Shown: positions 1 to 6,929 of the stretch, piece after piece
Numbering within the stretch: the first letter of the stretch is position 1
Layout of the letters: the number at the start of each line of letters is the position of its first letter
NCBI GenBank assembly: GCA_017649745.1
Contig: JAGCGE010000119.1
Span: 1-13,124, forward strand
DNA: 13,124 nucleotides
Reading direction: 5' to 3'
From: Clostridiales bacterium
GTDB lineage: Bacteria; Bacillota_A; Clostridia; Saccharofermentanales; Saccharofermentanaceae
Notes under the pieces: generated by a model
Database searches by the model: none
What the model was told of the DNA's origin: nothing
The model's input: the letters and a program-made list of their open reading frames with translations, nothing else
Translations under genes and position numbers: made by a program

Positions 1-2221
1 CTGCAGGGATGCCGAATTCACGTGCGACGATCGCTGCATGAGACAAAGGTGCGCCGATATCAGTTACTATCGCAGATACTTTCGGGAAGACCAGTGTCCA
101 TCCGATGTTCGTTGCAACGGTAACGAGGATCTCTCCTTTTTGGATCTGATCGATATCATTTACTGATGTGATCACGCGAACGATTCCGGTGACTTTTCCG
201 GCAGCTCCAGGGAAGCCCTTTACGTCAGAAGAACTGTTCTTATACTCTGTAACGCTCGAAAAGAAATCATATCTTCTATTCGGATCGTTCATCCATTCTT
301 CAGGATCGAACCTGCCTTCGATAAGCGAAGGGAAGGACGGATACTCGTTATACTTCTTGAACGTTTCTTTTCGAACAGGAATATCCTTAAGACAGTCGGC
401 ATTTCCTTTAAGCAGCTCGAAAAGTTCCTGATAGTAGAGCATGAAGATGTCATTACCGATGCCGTTTATCGCACCGGCCTTGAGGATATACTCGCGGAAA
501 ACACAGAAGATCAGTACGCCTTTGCTCCTGATCTCTTCGCGGAAATCATTCGCATGCTTGAACTTCTTGATCTCCTTATCGATCCACTTGCTCTTGGAAG
601 GATACTTCTCCTTAAACTCCTTGAGCGCCGCTTCGAACTCGACCCTCTGATCTTCCTGCATCTTATGAAGATCGACATCGCTGTTCTTGTGTTCTTCGAT
701 GAGCTGATCAGGGAACGTAGGATCCTCATACGGACGAGGCTCCATGAGCTCCATCTCGTTCGCGCATCTGTGACCGCAGACGTTGATGTACTCTTCCTTC
801 GTGATCTTACCGTCGATTATGTCTTCGATAAGTAGCATCGGCTTCATACTGTCGAGGATACCGACGCATCCTCCGCAGAGGCGATTAGACATGTCCTCTC
901 CTGCGATCTTAGTGATCTTTTTGCGCGTTCCGAAAAGCGGTACCATTGCTGTTCCGCATGCAGTTAAGATCGATGCTAGACCGTCGTTTAGCTTAGGTAT
1001 GAGTACATTATCCCAGTACTTAAGAAGTTCCTCATTTGTATCGATCCTCTTTATCTCAGAGATGAGTTCACGGGAGATCTTCGGAAGGTCTTCCACCATC
1101 TGAAGTTTCTCTTTTTTCTTGAGCTTCGACTTGTTCTTAGGGAAAAGAAGAGCCTTTATCTTATGGAACATCTTCTTCTTGCTGAACGGCGAGATTGGAA
1201 TGGTAAGTCCTTCAGGTACATTGCCGACAAGATCATTTATCGACTCGAAAGCTTTCTGCTCGGACTTTCCGAAACTTACGAGCATCGAACACATGACAGA
1301 TATGTTCATGTAAGGCTGACCGCAGATGTTGTCGAGCCAGTCGGGAAGACCCAGCATGTCGTTGATAAGTTCGAGTACAGAGAATGTCATCGGAGTAACA
1401 GGTTTCATAAAGATCTCGCCGACGTTGGTCCTCGTAAGAAGCTTATGGGAAGACATGCTGCCGTTAACTTCATACGTCTTCTTATTCAGCCTTCGAAGAG
1501 TTGTTATCGGACGAGCCTGAAGGATGTAGACCTTACCTTCAGAGACGGCCCATTCGATATCCATCGGCATGTCGTAGAGATCTCTTATCTTCTTGCAATA
1601 TTCTCCAAGTTTCTTGGCATACTTCTTCATCTCCTCAGGACCTTTATAGCTGAACTTTATCGTCCCGATGAGAAATTCCTTAGCGTTCTCCTGGCCTGAC
1701 ACGAGTTTCTCGCCTTCCCCATGAACGTAATTTCCGACCATTTTATCATCTCTTCCGGTGATCACGTCGGAGGTGAAGATAACGCCTGCAAAAGTCGGAT
1801 CAACGAATCTTTGGATCACGACAGCTATGCCCCGATCTTCTTCGTTGAAACTTTCGGTATATTCTTTTACGCGCGCGCTTTCGACTGAGGAGATGACCTT
1901 ATCGACAGCACTCCTGATATCGTCCCTTTTTACATTCGTGATAGTCTCGTACTGACCAGCAAAAGACGCGCTCTGACCGTCCTCATTTATCGCGGAAGAT
2001 CTGACGGCATAAGTGTATTGTGATCCGAGAGAAGCGATAAGTTCATTAAGCTCGCTTTCCGCATCTTTTTTGATCTTTCCATTTTCGAAAGCATCACTTG
2101 CGATCGCATATCCGAACGGGATCTCGACCTTCAGATTTTCGATCATGAAGGAGAGAGAAGCCGCCTTGCCTCCGACCTTTTTGTCACTCGGTATCTTGCC
2201 AAGAGGGTATATGTATCTCAT
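1..2221 (-). CDS. PEP-synthase/rifampicin-phosphotransferase-like enzyme (partial, C-terminus off window)
   Basis: The reading frame is open from the ATG at 2221 to the window edge (740 codons), so the C-terminus is missing. The N-terminal nucleotide-binding domain (about residues 1-245) shows the PPDK_N hallmarks: GGKAASL at 17-23, an RSSA..ED..SFAGQ motif starting at R74, and LQARPIT around 235-240. A Thr/Val-rich NVGEI..PVTP segment follows the first domain. The swivelling phosphohistidine domain lies at the far end, with the GAPLSHAAIVARE motif and probable catalytic His728. In true PEP synthase the His domain sits in the middle and a TIM-barrel PEP domain follows; here the order is ATP domain, long middle domain, terminal His domain, as in rifampicin phosphotransferases (ATP + substrate + water to phosphorylated substrate + AMP + phosphate). 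The ATP domain is compact, with only about 55 residues between the GGK and RSSA motifs. The start follows a GGTGA site and lies one base after the TetR stop, so the two genes are co-transcribed. The substrate is unknown; rifamycin is only one possibility. Confidence 0.85.
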   Translation of the reverse strand, partial: MRYIYPLGKIPSDKKVGGKAASLSFMIENLKVEIPFGYAIASDAFENGKIKKDAESELNELIASLGSQYTYAVRSSAINEDGQSASFAGQYETITNVKRDDIRSAVDKVISSVESARVKEYTESFNEEDRGIAVVIQRFVDPTFAGVIFTSDVITGRDDKMVGNYVHGEGEKLVSGQENAKEFLIGTIKFSYKGPEEMKKYAKKLGEYCKKIRDLYDMPMDIEWAVSEGKVYILQARPITTLRRLNKKTYEVNGSMSSHKLLTRTNVGEIFMKPVTPMTFSVLELINDMLGLPDWLDNICGQPYMNISVMCSMLVSFGKSEQKAFESINDLVGNVPEGLTIPISPFSKKKMFHKIKALLFPKNKSKLKKKEKLQMVEDLPKISRELISEIKRIDTNEELLKYWDNVLIPKLNDGLASILTACGTAMVPLFGTRKKITKIAGEDMSNRLCGGCVGILDSMKPMLLIEDIIDGKITKEEYINVCGHRCANEMELMEPRPYEDPTFPDQLIEEHKNSDVDLHKMQEDQRVEFEAALKEFKEKYPSKSKWIDKEIKKFKHANDFREEIRSKGVLIFCVFREYILKAGAINGIGNDIFMLYYQELFELLKGNADCLKDIPVRKETFKKYNEYPSFPSLIEGRFDPEEWMNDPNRRYDFFSSVTEYKNSSSDVKGFPGAAGKVTGIVRVITSVNDIDQIQKGEILVTVATNIGWTLVFPKVSAIVTDIGAPLSHAAIVAREFGIPA

Positions 2222-2222
2222 G

Positions 2223-2801
2223 TTATTCACCAAGTAACAGATCTACTCTGAAGTCGATGAACTTTTGGAGTTCTCCGTCATTTTCCAGGTCGACTCCAAA
2301 GTCTTTCTTTATGTCGTCTTTTCGAAAAACAATGAGCTGCATCATAGTGGAAAGCTCATATGCAATAAGCCTGCATTCGGTGTCATTTTTCCTGCCGTTA
2401 TAATGCTTTTTCACATAAGCAAAGCTGAAGGATTCTTCTCCGAGGTTCCTCTTGAAAAGCACGAGAGGCGTCGTTGCCTTGGTGAACTTAAAATGTTCGA
2501 CAAGACACTTGGCAACGATAAAGTGGAGCTTCTTAAGAAGTTCCTTCGGGGGCAGATCTGCCTTGATGAGCTCCTCGACATTCTTATCGGAAAGGAAACT
2601 CATATAGAGTCTGTGAAAGGATGTGTAAAGCAGTTCTTCACGCGAACCGAAGCAGTAATTGATCATGGAAGGCTTGACCTCAGCCTTGCCTGCGATCTCT
2701 CTGGAAGTAACTTCCAGCGGATCTTCAGCCTGCTCCATTAACTCTATTGCTGCGCTTATGAGCTTCTCTTTTGTTAAACCTAATTTCTCGTCTTTATTCA
2801 T
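2223..2801 (-). CDS. TetR/AcrR-family transcriptional repressor
   Basis: This 192-aa protein has the size and layout of TetR regulators: an N-terminal helix-turn-helix (about residues 28-57, containing TSREIAGKAEVKPSMINYCF followed by GSREELLY) and an all-alpha, poorly conserved ligand-binding C-terminal half. The Tyr-Cys-Phe and GS-x-E-E-L pattern after the recognition helix is typical of the family. The ATG at 2801 is preceded by a GAGGTC ribosome binding site. It is the first gene of an operon with the phosphotransferase-like enzyme, separated by one base. A perfect palindrome overlaps the predicted transcription start upstream, which suggests autorepression relieved by a small ligand, possibly the substrate of the enzyme. 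The ligand cannot be read from the sequence. Confidence 0.93.
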   Translation of the reverse strand: MNKDEKLGLTKEKLISAAIELMEQAEDPLEVTSREIAGKAEVKPSMINYCFGSREELLYTSFHRLYMSFLSDKNVEELIKADLPPKELLKKLHFIVAKCLVEHFKFTKATTPLVLFKRNLGEESFSFAYVKKHYNGRKNDTECRLIAYELSTMMQLIVFRKDDIKKDFGVDLENDGELQKFIDFRVDLLLGE

Positions 2802-2814
2802 GTTGACCTCATAA

Positions 2815-2832
2815 TATTGAACGTGTTCAATA
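2815..2832. promoter_or_regulatory. Palindromic operator, probably for the TetR regulator
   Basis: TATTGAAC-GT-GTTCAATA is a perfect inverted repeat with 8-bp arms and a 2-bp centre. It starts two bases after the predicted -10 box of the TetR promoter and ends 13 bp before the TetR start codon. The size and position fit a TetR-family autoregulatory operator. Binding is inferred, not shown. Confidence 0.7.
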
Positions 2833-2834
2833 AC

Positions 2835-2863
2835 AAGATAACACGGGCGGATATTTTTTTCAA
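2835..2863 (-). promoter_or_regulatory. Promoter of the TetR-phosphotransferase operon
   Basis: Read on the minus strand, TTGAAA (2858-2863) and TATCTT (2835-2840) are separated by exactly 17 bp. The -35 box is a 5/6 match and the -10 box a 4/6 match to the sigma-A consensus. The transcription start would fall inside the palindrome at 2815-2832. Confidence 0.55.
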
Positions 2864-2868
2864 GACAA

Positions 2869-2905
2869 CAAAAAAGAACTTATCTGCGATGTACAGATAA
2901 GTTCT
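2869..2905 (-). terminator. Intrinsic terminator after the GGDEF gene
   Basis: A perfect 12-bp stem, AGAACTTATCTG / CAGATAAGTTCT (2875-2905), closes a 7-nt loop. On the minus strand it is followed by a T-rich run (TTTTTGTTG). It lies about 20 bp after the stop of the GGDEF gene. The plus-strand side has no T tract, so it acts in the minus direction. It isolates the GGDEF gene from the TetR promoter that follows. Confidence 0.85.
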
Positions 2906-2925
2906 AATAAGACTAGGTTAGAGAT

Positions 2926-4323
2926 TTACTGAGGCTTAGCCTTTCTTCGATCCCATGCATATTCAGGATGACGCTTATAGTATGTCTCTTTATTCTCGTA
3001 CATACGTCCGTCAGCGACCTGCATCGCACGCCTAATATCAGGTATCTCGCTATAGTGGCAGGATCCAACTGCATAGTGAGCTCTGTTACAACGCTCACTC
3101 TTTGACATGAGATCTGTCTCTAGAGTCTTAAAGTCGTTCTCAGAGATATCTGGTGTGATGACTAAGAATTCGTCACCGCCTACACGATATACTTCATAAT
3201 CCTTGAAGATCTCGCTTAATGTTCCTGCGACATCCTTAAGAAGGTTATCGCCTGCCAGATGTCCCTTAGTGTCATTAATCGTCTTAAGGCCGTTAACATC
3301 AACGAAGAACAGACCGAAAGGTGCAGCGATCGGTTCTGAGCCGTCATAGTTATAAAGGATCCTGTTGTTCATCGAATTACGATTCTTAACACCTGTAAGA
3401 AGATCTGTAGTACTTAAGATCTGCATCTGCTTGACCATCTGATGGTTAGCGATTTCGGAAGAGAGGATAAATGTTGTGACTTCAAGAGTTTCCTTGATCT
3501 TAAGAGTCCTGTCAGTGTCGAAGTTACATGCCCAGATGTAGCCTATCGTATCGTCGCCTGAATTGAGAGGATAGATAACGAGAGTGTCAACATAATTATC
3601 CCTAAGAGACTTCGCCCAGATAGGTGATTTTGTCTCGACATATTCCCAGTCATTCTCATCTTCGATAATAAAACAGTTACTGCCGTCAATGACCTTAGGC
3701 CATGTCTCTACGACCTTAAAGAAATCCTCATTGGCTACATCGAAAATGCTGACCATATGATCAAGACGATCTTCGCAAAGACCTGCGCACGTACGATTAT
3801 TAAAGTCAGTTAAGAGGATACAGCAACTATTGGCATCACAAAGGACTCTTATGTCAGCGATGATAGAATCCATTGCCTTTCTGAAATCCTTGTTCTCTCT
3901 TAACTTGATACATGTCTTAAGAACGAGGAGAGCAGTCTCACCTGAGATATCAGCAAGCTTCTCGGCATCTGCCTTAGGAGACATCAAATAGCTGAATATG
4001 AGGTATCTGGTACCGTTCTCATCGGGAGCAAGCGGGATAAAGTAGTTATCAAGCCATGCATTGAAGAATGTAGCATCAACATATGCGTGAACAGGATGAT
4101 TCTCCGTAACGCACTTATAACAGAGAGATTCGAAGTTAGGATCTCTCTTTATGTAATTGGTGTACGAAACATTGGCAACGAATTCATCATGTGACTCTAC
4201 AACAGACATTATATAGGCATCATTAGCAGCAATGATCTTGATGCTGTCTTTGGCTTTTCTGTCATCGATAGATAATATACAAGCTATGCCGCCTACGTTC
4301 TTGATGAAATTACCGTAATCCAT
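2926..4323 (-). CDS. GGDEF-domain protein, probable diguanylate cyclase with N-terminal sensor region
   Basis: With the ATG at 4323 the product has 465 residues. The C-terminal domain (about 306-455) is a GGDEF domain with intact motifs: LLTGVKNRN at its start, VDVNGLKTINDTKGHLAGD, and GGDEF at 382-386. It is therefore expected to condense two GTP into cyclic di-GMP. The RxxD inhibitory site normally five residues before GGDEF is absent, so product inhibition through that site is unlikely. The N-terminal 290 residues have no membrane segment; they look like a PAS-like region (about 1-120) followed by a GAF-like region (about 140-290), by pattern only, so the protein is probably a soluble cytoplasmic sensor. 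I chose 4323 because GGGAG lies 5 bp upstream; the in-frame ATG at 4335 adds four residues but has no ribosome binding site. Its own promoter precedes it and a terminator follows it. Confidence 0.92.
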   Translation of the reverse strand: MDYGNFIKNVGGIACILSIDDRKAKDSIKIIAANDAYIMSVVESHDEFVANVSYTNYIKRDPNFESLCYKCVTENHPVHAYVDATFFNAWLDNYFIPLAPDENGTRYLIFSYLMSPKADAEKLADISGETALLVLKTCIKLRENKDFRKAMDSIIADIRVLCDANSCCILLTDFNNRTCAGLCEDRLDHMVSIFDVANEDFFKVVETWPKVIDGSNCFIIEDENDWEYVETKSPIWAKSLRDNYVDTLVIYPLNSGDDTIGYIWACNFDTDRTLKIKETLEVTTFILSSEIANHQMVKQMQILSTTDLLTGVKNRNSMNNRILYNYDGSEPIAAPFGLFFVDVNGLKTINDTKGHLAGDNLLKDVAGTLSEIFKDYEVYRVGGDEFLVITPDISENDFKTLETDLMSKSERCNRAHYAVGSCHYSEIPDIRRAMQVADGRMYENKETYYKRHPEYAWDRRKAKPQ

Positions 4324-4369
4324 AACTGCTCCCATAAAGATTTATATATAAAAAGGAATTGATAGATAG

Positions 4370-4378
4370 ATTATAACA
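4370..4378 (-). promoter_or_regulatory. Extended -10 promoter of the GGDEF gene
   Basis: On the minus strand the sequence TGTTATAAT is a perfect TATAAT box with the upstream TGn extension. No good -35 box lies 17 bp upstream, which is normal for extended -10 promoters. It is 47 bp before the chosen start codon. Confidence 0.6.
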
Positions 4379-4425
4379 TCTCACAGGGTGAATGTATGAC
4401 GATTTTGTAAAAAGTATTTTAGGCA

Positions 4426-4740
4426 TTATGCTACAGAAGGCATCATCCAGATAACTCTGTAAGCGATCCTCCTTACAAGTGAATCACCATTATCCTCAAG
4501 ATCAACGCCGTCAGCTACGCTTCTGTAAGCGCTTCTTGCAACGTTTGTGTTCTTGATAACCTTTGGAACGTACTTGAAATTGCAGAAGACATAAGCATGT
4601 GCGAAGATCTCGCGGGAAAGTTGTGACTCTGACATTCCGGTGATGAGTTGTTCTCTCTTGATCTGTCTAGCCATCTCCTTGCAGTATTCTCTGCTGTTAA
4701 GAGCTGTTGTCATTCTGATGTTCATTGTCTTCTTATCCAT
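4426..4740 (-). CDS. Hypothetical protein, 104 aa
   Basis: I do not recognise the family. The start codon at 4740 is preceded by GAGGA with a 7-bp gap, a good ribosome binding site, which supports a real gene. The protein has no signal peptide or membrane segment and is basic in its N-terminal half (MDKKTMNIRM, then EMARQIKREQ). Two predicted helical stretches flank a His-Ala-Tyr-Val-Phe-Cys segment, and the C-terminal part contains a DLEDNGDSLVRRI segment. It lies about 100 bp upstream of the GGDEF gene on the same strand, with an extended -10 promoter in the gap, so the two may be transcribed separately or together; no terminator is visible between them. No function can be assigned. Confidence 0.75.
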   Translation of the reverse strand: MDKKTMNIRMTTALNSREYCKEMARQIKREQLITGMSESQLSREIFAHAYVFCNFKYVPKVIKNTNVARSAYRSVADGVDLEDNGDSLVRRIAYRVIWMMPSVA

Positions 4741-4808
4741 TTGTCTGTCCTCGCGTTCGTTGTTTGTTTTATGGTCTTAGGATAATCGGACGAGTTTAAT
4801 ATGAAGCC

Positions 4809-4840
4809 AAGAAGTATTAAAGAAATTATTAAGTCTTCTT
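4809..4840. repeat. Imperfect inverted repeat upstream of the response-regulator promoter
   Basis: AAGAAG-TA-TTAA and TTAA-GT-CTTCTT form 6-bp and 4-bp paired arms around an 8-nt AT-rich centre, ending just before the -35 box at 4842. It also contains TTAAAG (4817) and TTAAG (4829), which resemble the phased repeats at 6852-6888. It could be a regulator binding site for autoregulation or a weak hairpin between the divergent genes. The evidence is thin. Confidence 0.3.
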
Positions 4841-4841
4841 T

Positions 4842-4870
4842 TTGATTTTGTAAGTCGGTTAGATTATTAT
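4842..4870 (+). promoter_or_regulatory. Promoter of the two-component regulator operon
   Basis: TTGATT (4842-4847) and TATTAT (4865-4870) are separated by exactly 17 bp. The -10 box matches consensus at five of six positions and the -35 box at four. The expected start near 4877 gives a leader of about 29 nt that contains the ribosome binding site. Confidence 0.6.
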
Positions 4871-4905
4871 ATTTCTAGCGTGGATAAGGAAGGGGCAAAC
4901 AGGGC

Positions 4906-5601
4906 ATGAAATACGACTGTCTGATAATCGACGACGAGAAGGCATTCGCCGACAATCCCTGTGAATATTTTAATATGTTTGATGTTAAGACCAGGGCATT
5001 ATACAGCATGGTCGAGGCACTTGAATTTTTCAAAGATAACGAGGCATCCCTCATACTTCTGGACATCAACTTAGGCGACGGCAGCGGATTCGAACTTTGC
5101 AAGCACATCAGAGAGACGATGAACCTTCCGATCCTTTTTGTCTCTGCTCGAAAAAGCGATGATGACAAGATAATCGCCTTAAATATCGGAGGCGATGACT
5201 ATATCGAAAAGCCTTACTCTCTTGGAGTATTGCTAGCCAAGGTTAAGGTCGTTCTTAAGAGATTCGGAATTAATGAAGCTCCGTCAAAAAAGAGCGATGT
5301 CTACGATGACGGTTTCCTTGTAGTGGATAAGAATAATAAGACGGTTACGGCTGGTGGAGCAGATAAGAAACTTACCAGCATGGAGTTCACGCTTCTTGCG
5401 TACCTTATCGATAATCCGAACAGACTCGTAACGAAGAAGGAATTATTCGATAACGTCTGGAAAGACAAATTCACATCCGACGGTACTCTTAATGTTCATA
5501 TACGTAAGCTCCGCGAAGCGATCGAGAAAGATCCTAAGGAACCAACTTACATAACCACAGTCTGGAAAGAAGGCTACAGATTCGTAACGAAGGCGGAGTA
5601 A
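4906..5601 (+). CDS. OmpR/PhoB-family response regulator
   Basis: The 231-aa product has the classic two-domain layout. The receiver domain (about 1-117) shows the acidic pair D9/D10, phospho-acceptor D53 in LILLDINLGDGSGFEL, switch Ser80 in VSAR, and K102 in the EKPYS motif. The C-terminal winged-helix domain (about 130-230) has LTSMEFTLLAYL, a DGTLNVHIRKLREAI recognition helix and a TVWKEGYRF ending. It is expected to be phosphorylated by the kinase encoded 6 bp downstream and to bind direct repeats as a head-to-tail dimer. The phased TTAAG repeats in front of the ABC genes are the best candidate target. Its ribosome binding site (GGAAGGGG) is about 10 bp from the ATG; the start matches the usual N-terminus of the family. 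Confidence 0.97.
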   Translation: MKYDCLIIDDEKAFADNPCEYFNMFDVKTRALYSMVEALEFFKDNEASLILLDINLGDGSGFELCKHIRETMNLPILFVSARKSDDDKIIALNIGGDDYIEKPYSLGVLLAKVKVVLKRFGINEAPSKKSDVYDDGFLVVDKNNKTVTAGGADKKLTSMEFTLLAYLIDNPNRLVTKKELFDNVWKDKFTSDGTLNVHIRKLREAIEKDPKEPTYITTVWKEGYRFVTKAE

Positions 5602-5607
5602 AGAAGG

Positions 5608-6855
5608 ATGCGTAAGAAGATATTTATTCCTGTCCTTATACTGACATTTCTGATCGAAGCCATACTGTGCGGAATATTCCTCTTCCGTATCGAAAACGTT
5701 GAGCAGGATCCCGTTCAGATCAACGGTTGTCTTAAGAGTGTTGAATTAAATTACGGTAACGAGGATCTGTATGACAGAAGTCTCGATTATACTGTTCTCT
5801 CACCAGAGGGAGACGTAGTGTTCATGACTTCCGAAGGATTATCTTCGACCATCAGCGCAGCAGTTAAGAACAGTGACACGATCCTTGATATTGAGCTTAA
5901 CGGAAAGACAGGTCATGTCATCTTTAAGAATACGACTTCAGATCTCATCAGGGATAACAAGATCGGTATCGTGATCGCGGTAATGGTGTGCTCGTTACTT
6001 CAGTTCATCCTGGTCCTTTCTTATTATCTCTATCTTCATAAGACAGTAACTGAACCTTTCAGAAAACTCGAGGGATTTGCGTCTAGAGTAGCGGAAGGTA
6101 ATCTCGATATACCGCTGGAGATGGATAGGAAGAATGTTTTCGGTGAGTTTACGGAAGCATTCGATCTTATGCGTAGTGAACTTAAGAAGGCGAGAGCAGC
6201 AGAGAAGAAGGCTATCGATGAGAAAAAGGAGATGGTCGCTGATCTTTCTCATGATATAAAGACTCCTGTTGCTTCAATTAAATCAAGTTCAGAGTTTGGT
6301 TATGAACTAGCAAGTGAGCCTAAGGTTAAAGAGCTTTTTAACCAGATAAATATCAAGGCTGATCAGCTGACGGTCCTAACGGATAACCTCTTTAATTCCA
6401 GTGTTAATGATGTAACTGAGATCTCCGTAAATCCTGTTCAGATAGATTCAAGTGTGATAACCGATATGATAGAGGCGTCAGATCACCTTAAGAAAACGGG
6501 CGAATTCACTATTCCTGAATGTAAGATATTCGCTGATAAACTGAGGCTTCAGCAGGTTTTCGATAACGTCTTCATGAATTCATATAAGTATGCGAATACC
6601 CCTATAACCGTAGAGTCTTATATTAAAGAAGATTACCTTGTAGTAAGGATCGCTGATAAGGGCCCGGGTGTTCCTGAGCAGGAGCTCCCGCTCATAAGAC
6701 AGAAGTACAAGAGGGGAAGCAATACCGCCGATAAGGATGGTGCGGGATTGGGATTGTACCTGACGGATAACTTCATCAAGGGCATGGACGGCAAGATGTT
6801 CCTGGAAGATAATGAGCCGGGACTTGCGGTACTTATATATCTGAGACTGATTTAA
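5608..6855 (+). CDS. Membrane sensor histidine kinase
   Basis: The 415-aa protein has TM1 (about 6-27), an extracytoplasmic sensor region of about 90 residues (28-117), TM2 (about 119-143), a HAMP linker (about 144-195), a HisKA domain with phospho-acceptor H215 in DLSHDIKTPVASIK, and an HATPase_c domain. The ATPase shows the N box (VFDNVFMNSYKYA, N320/N324), the G1 box (DKGPG from 350) and the G2 box (GAGLGL, 378-383). The sensor region is larger than in the intramembrane-sensing kinases of Bce-type bacitracin modules, so it may detect its signal directly outside the membrane. The start is 6 bp after the regulator's stop, and GGAG at the end of the regulator gene serves as ribosome binding site. 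Its stop codon overlaps the first of the phased repeats that precede the ABC genes. Confidence 0.96.
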   Translation: MRKKIFIPVLILTFLIEAILCGIFLFRIENVEQDPVQINGCLKSVELNYGNEDLYDRSLDYTVLSPEGDVVFMTSEGLSSTISAAVKNSDTILDIELNGKTGHVIFKNTTSDLIRDNKIGIVIAVMVCSLLQFILVLSYYLYLHKTVTEPFRKLEGFASRVAEGNLDIPLEMDRKNVFGEFTEAFDLMRSELKKARAAEKKAIDEKKEMVADLSHDIKTPVASIKSSSEFGYELASEPKVKELFNQINIKADQLTVLTDNLFNSSVNDVTEISVNPVQIDSSVITDMIEASDHLKKTGEFTIPECKIFADKLRLQQVFDNVFMNSYKYANTPITVESYIKEDYLVVRIADKGPGVPEQELPLIRQKYKRGSNTADKDGAGLGLYLTDNFIKGMDGKMFLEDNEPGLAVLIYLRLI

Positions 6856-6908
6856 GAAAGATTTAAGAGTTCCTTAAAGGCACTTAAGAGTTGAAAAGAT
6901 ACTATAGT
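6852..6908 (+). promoter_or_regulatory. Phased TTAAG repeats and activated promoter of the ABC exporter
   Basis: TTAAG/TTAAA units start at 6852, 6863, 6874 and 6884, that is at 11, 11 and 10 bp, one per helical turn on the same DNA face. A -10 box TATAGT (6903-6908) follows. The -35 position before it (around 6880-6885) is a poor match and is overlapped by the last repeats. This is the established geometry for OmpR-family activators, which occupy or replace the -35 region. The cognate regulator is probably the one encoded at 4906. Binding is inferred. Confidence 0.6.
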
Positions 6909-6929
6909 GCCATAAGGAGGCGAAAAGCT

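Noticed and set aside
554..1699. Plus-strand open frames opposite the phosphotransferase gene, such as 554-835 and 1163-1699
   Set aside because: They lie fully antisense to a continuous minus-strand frame with clear catalytic motifs and lack ribosome binding sites. They are by-products of its codon use.
2265..2741. 158-codon plus-strand frame opposite the TetR gene
   Set aside because: The minus-strand frame encodes a clear TetR helix-turn-helix protein, and the plus-strand frame has no recognisable protein features.
6891..6929. Upstream ATG at 6891 for the first ABC ATPase
   Set aside because: It would place the promoter -10 box inside the coding region and add a basic 13-residue stretch not typical of the family; AAGGAGG points to 6930.
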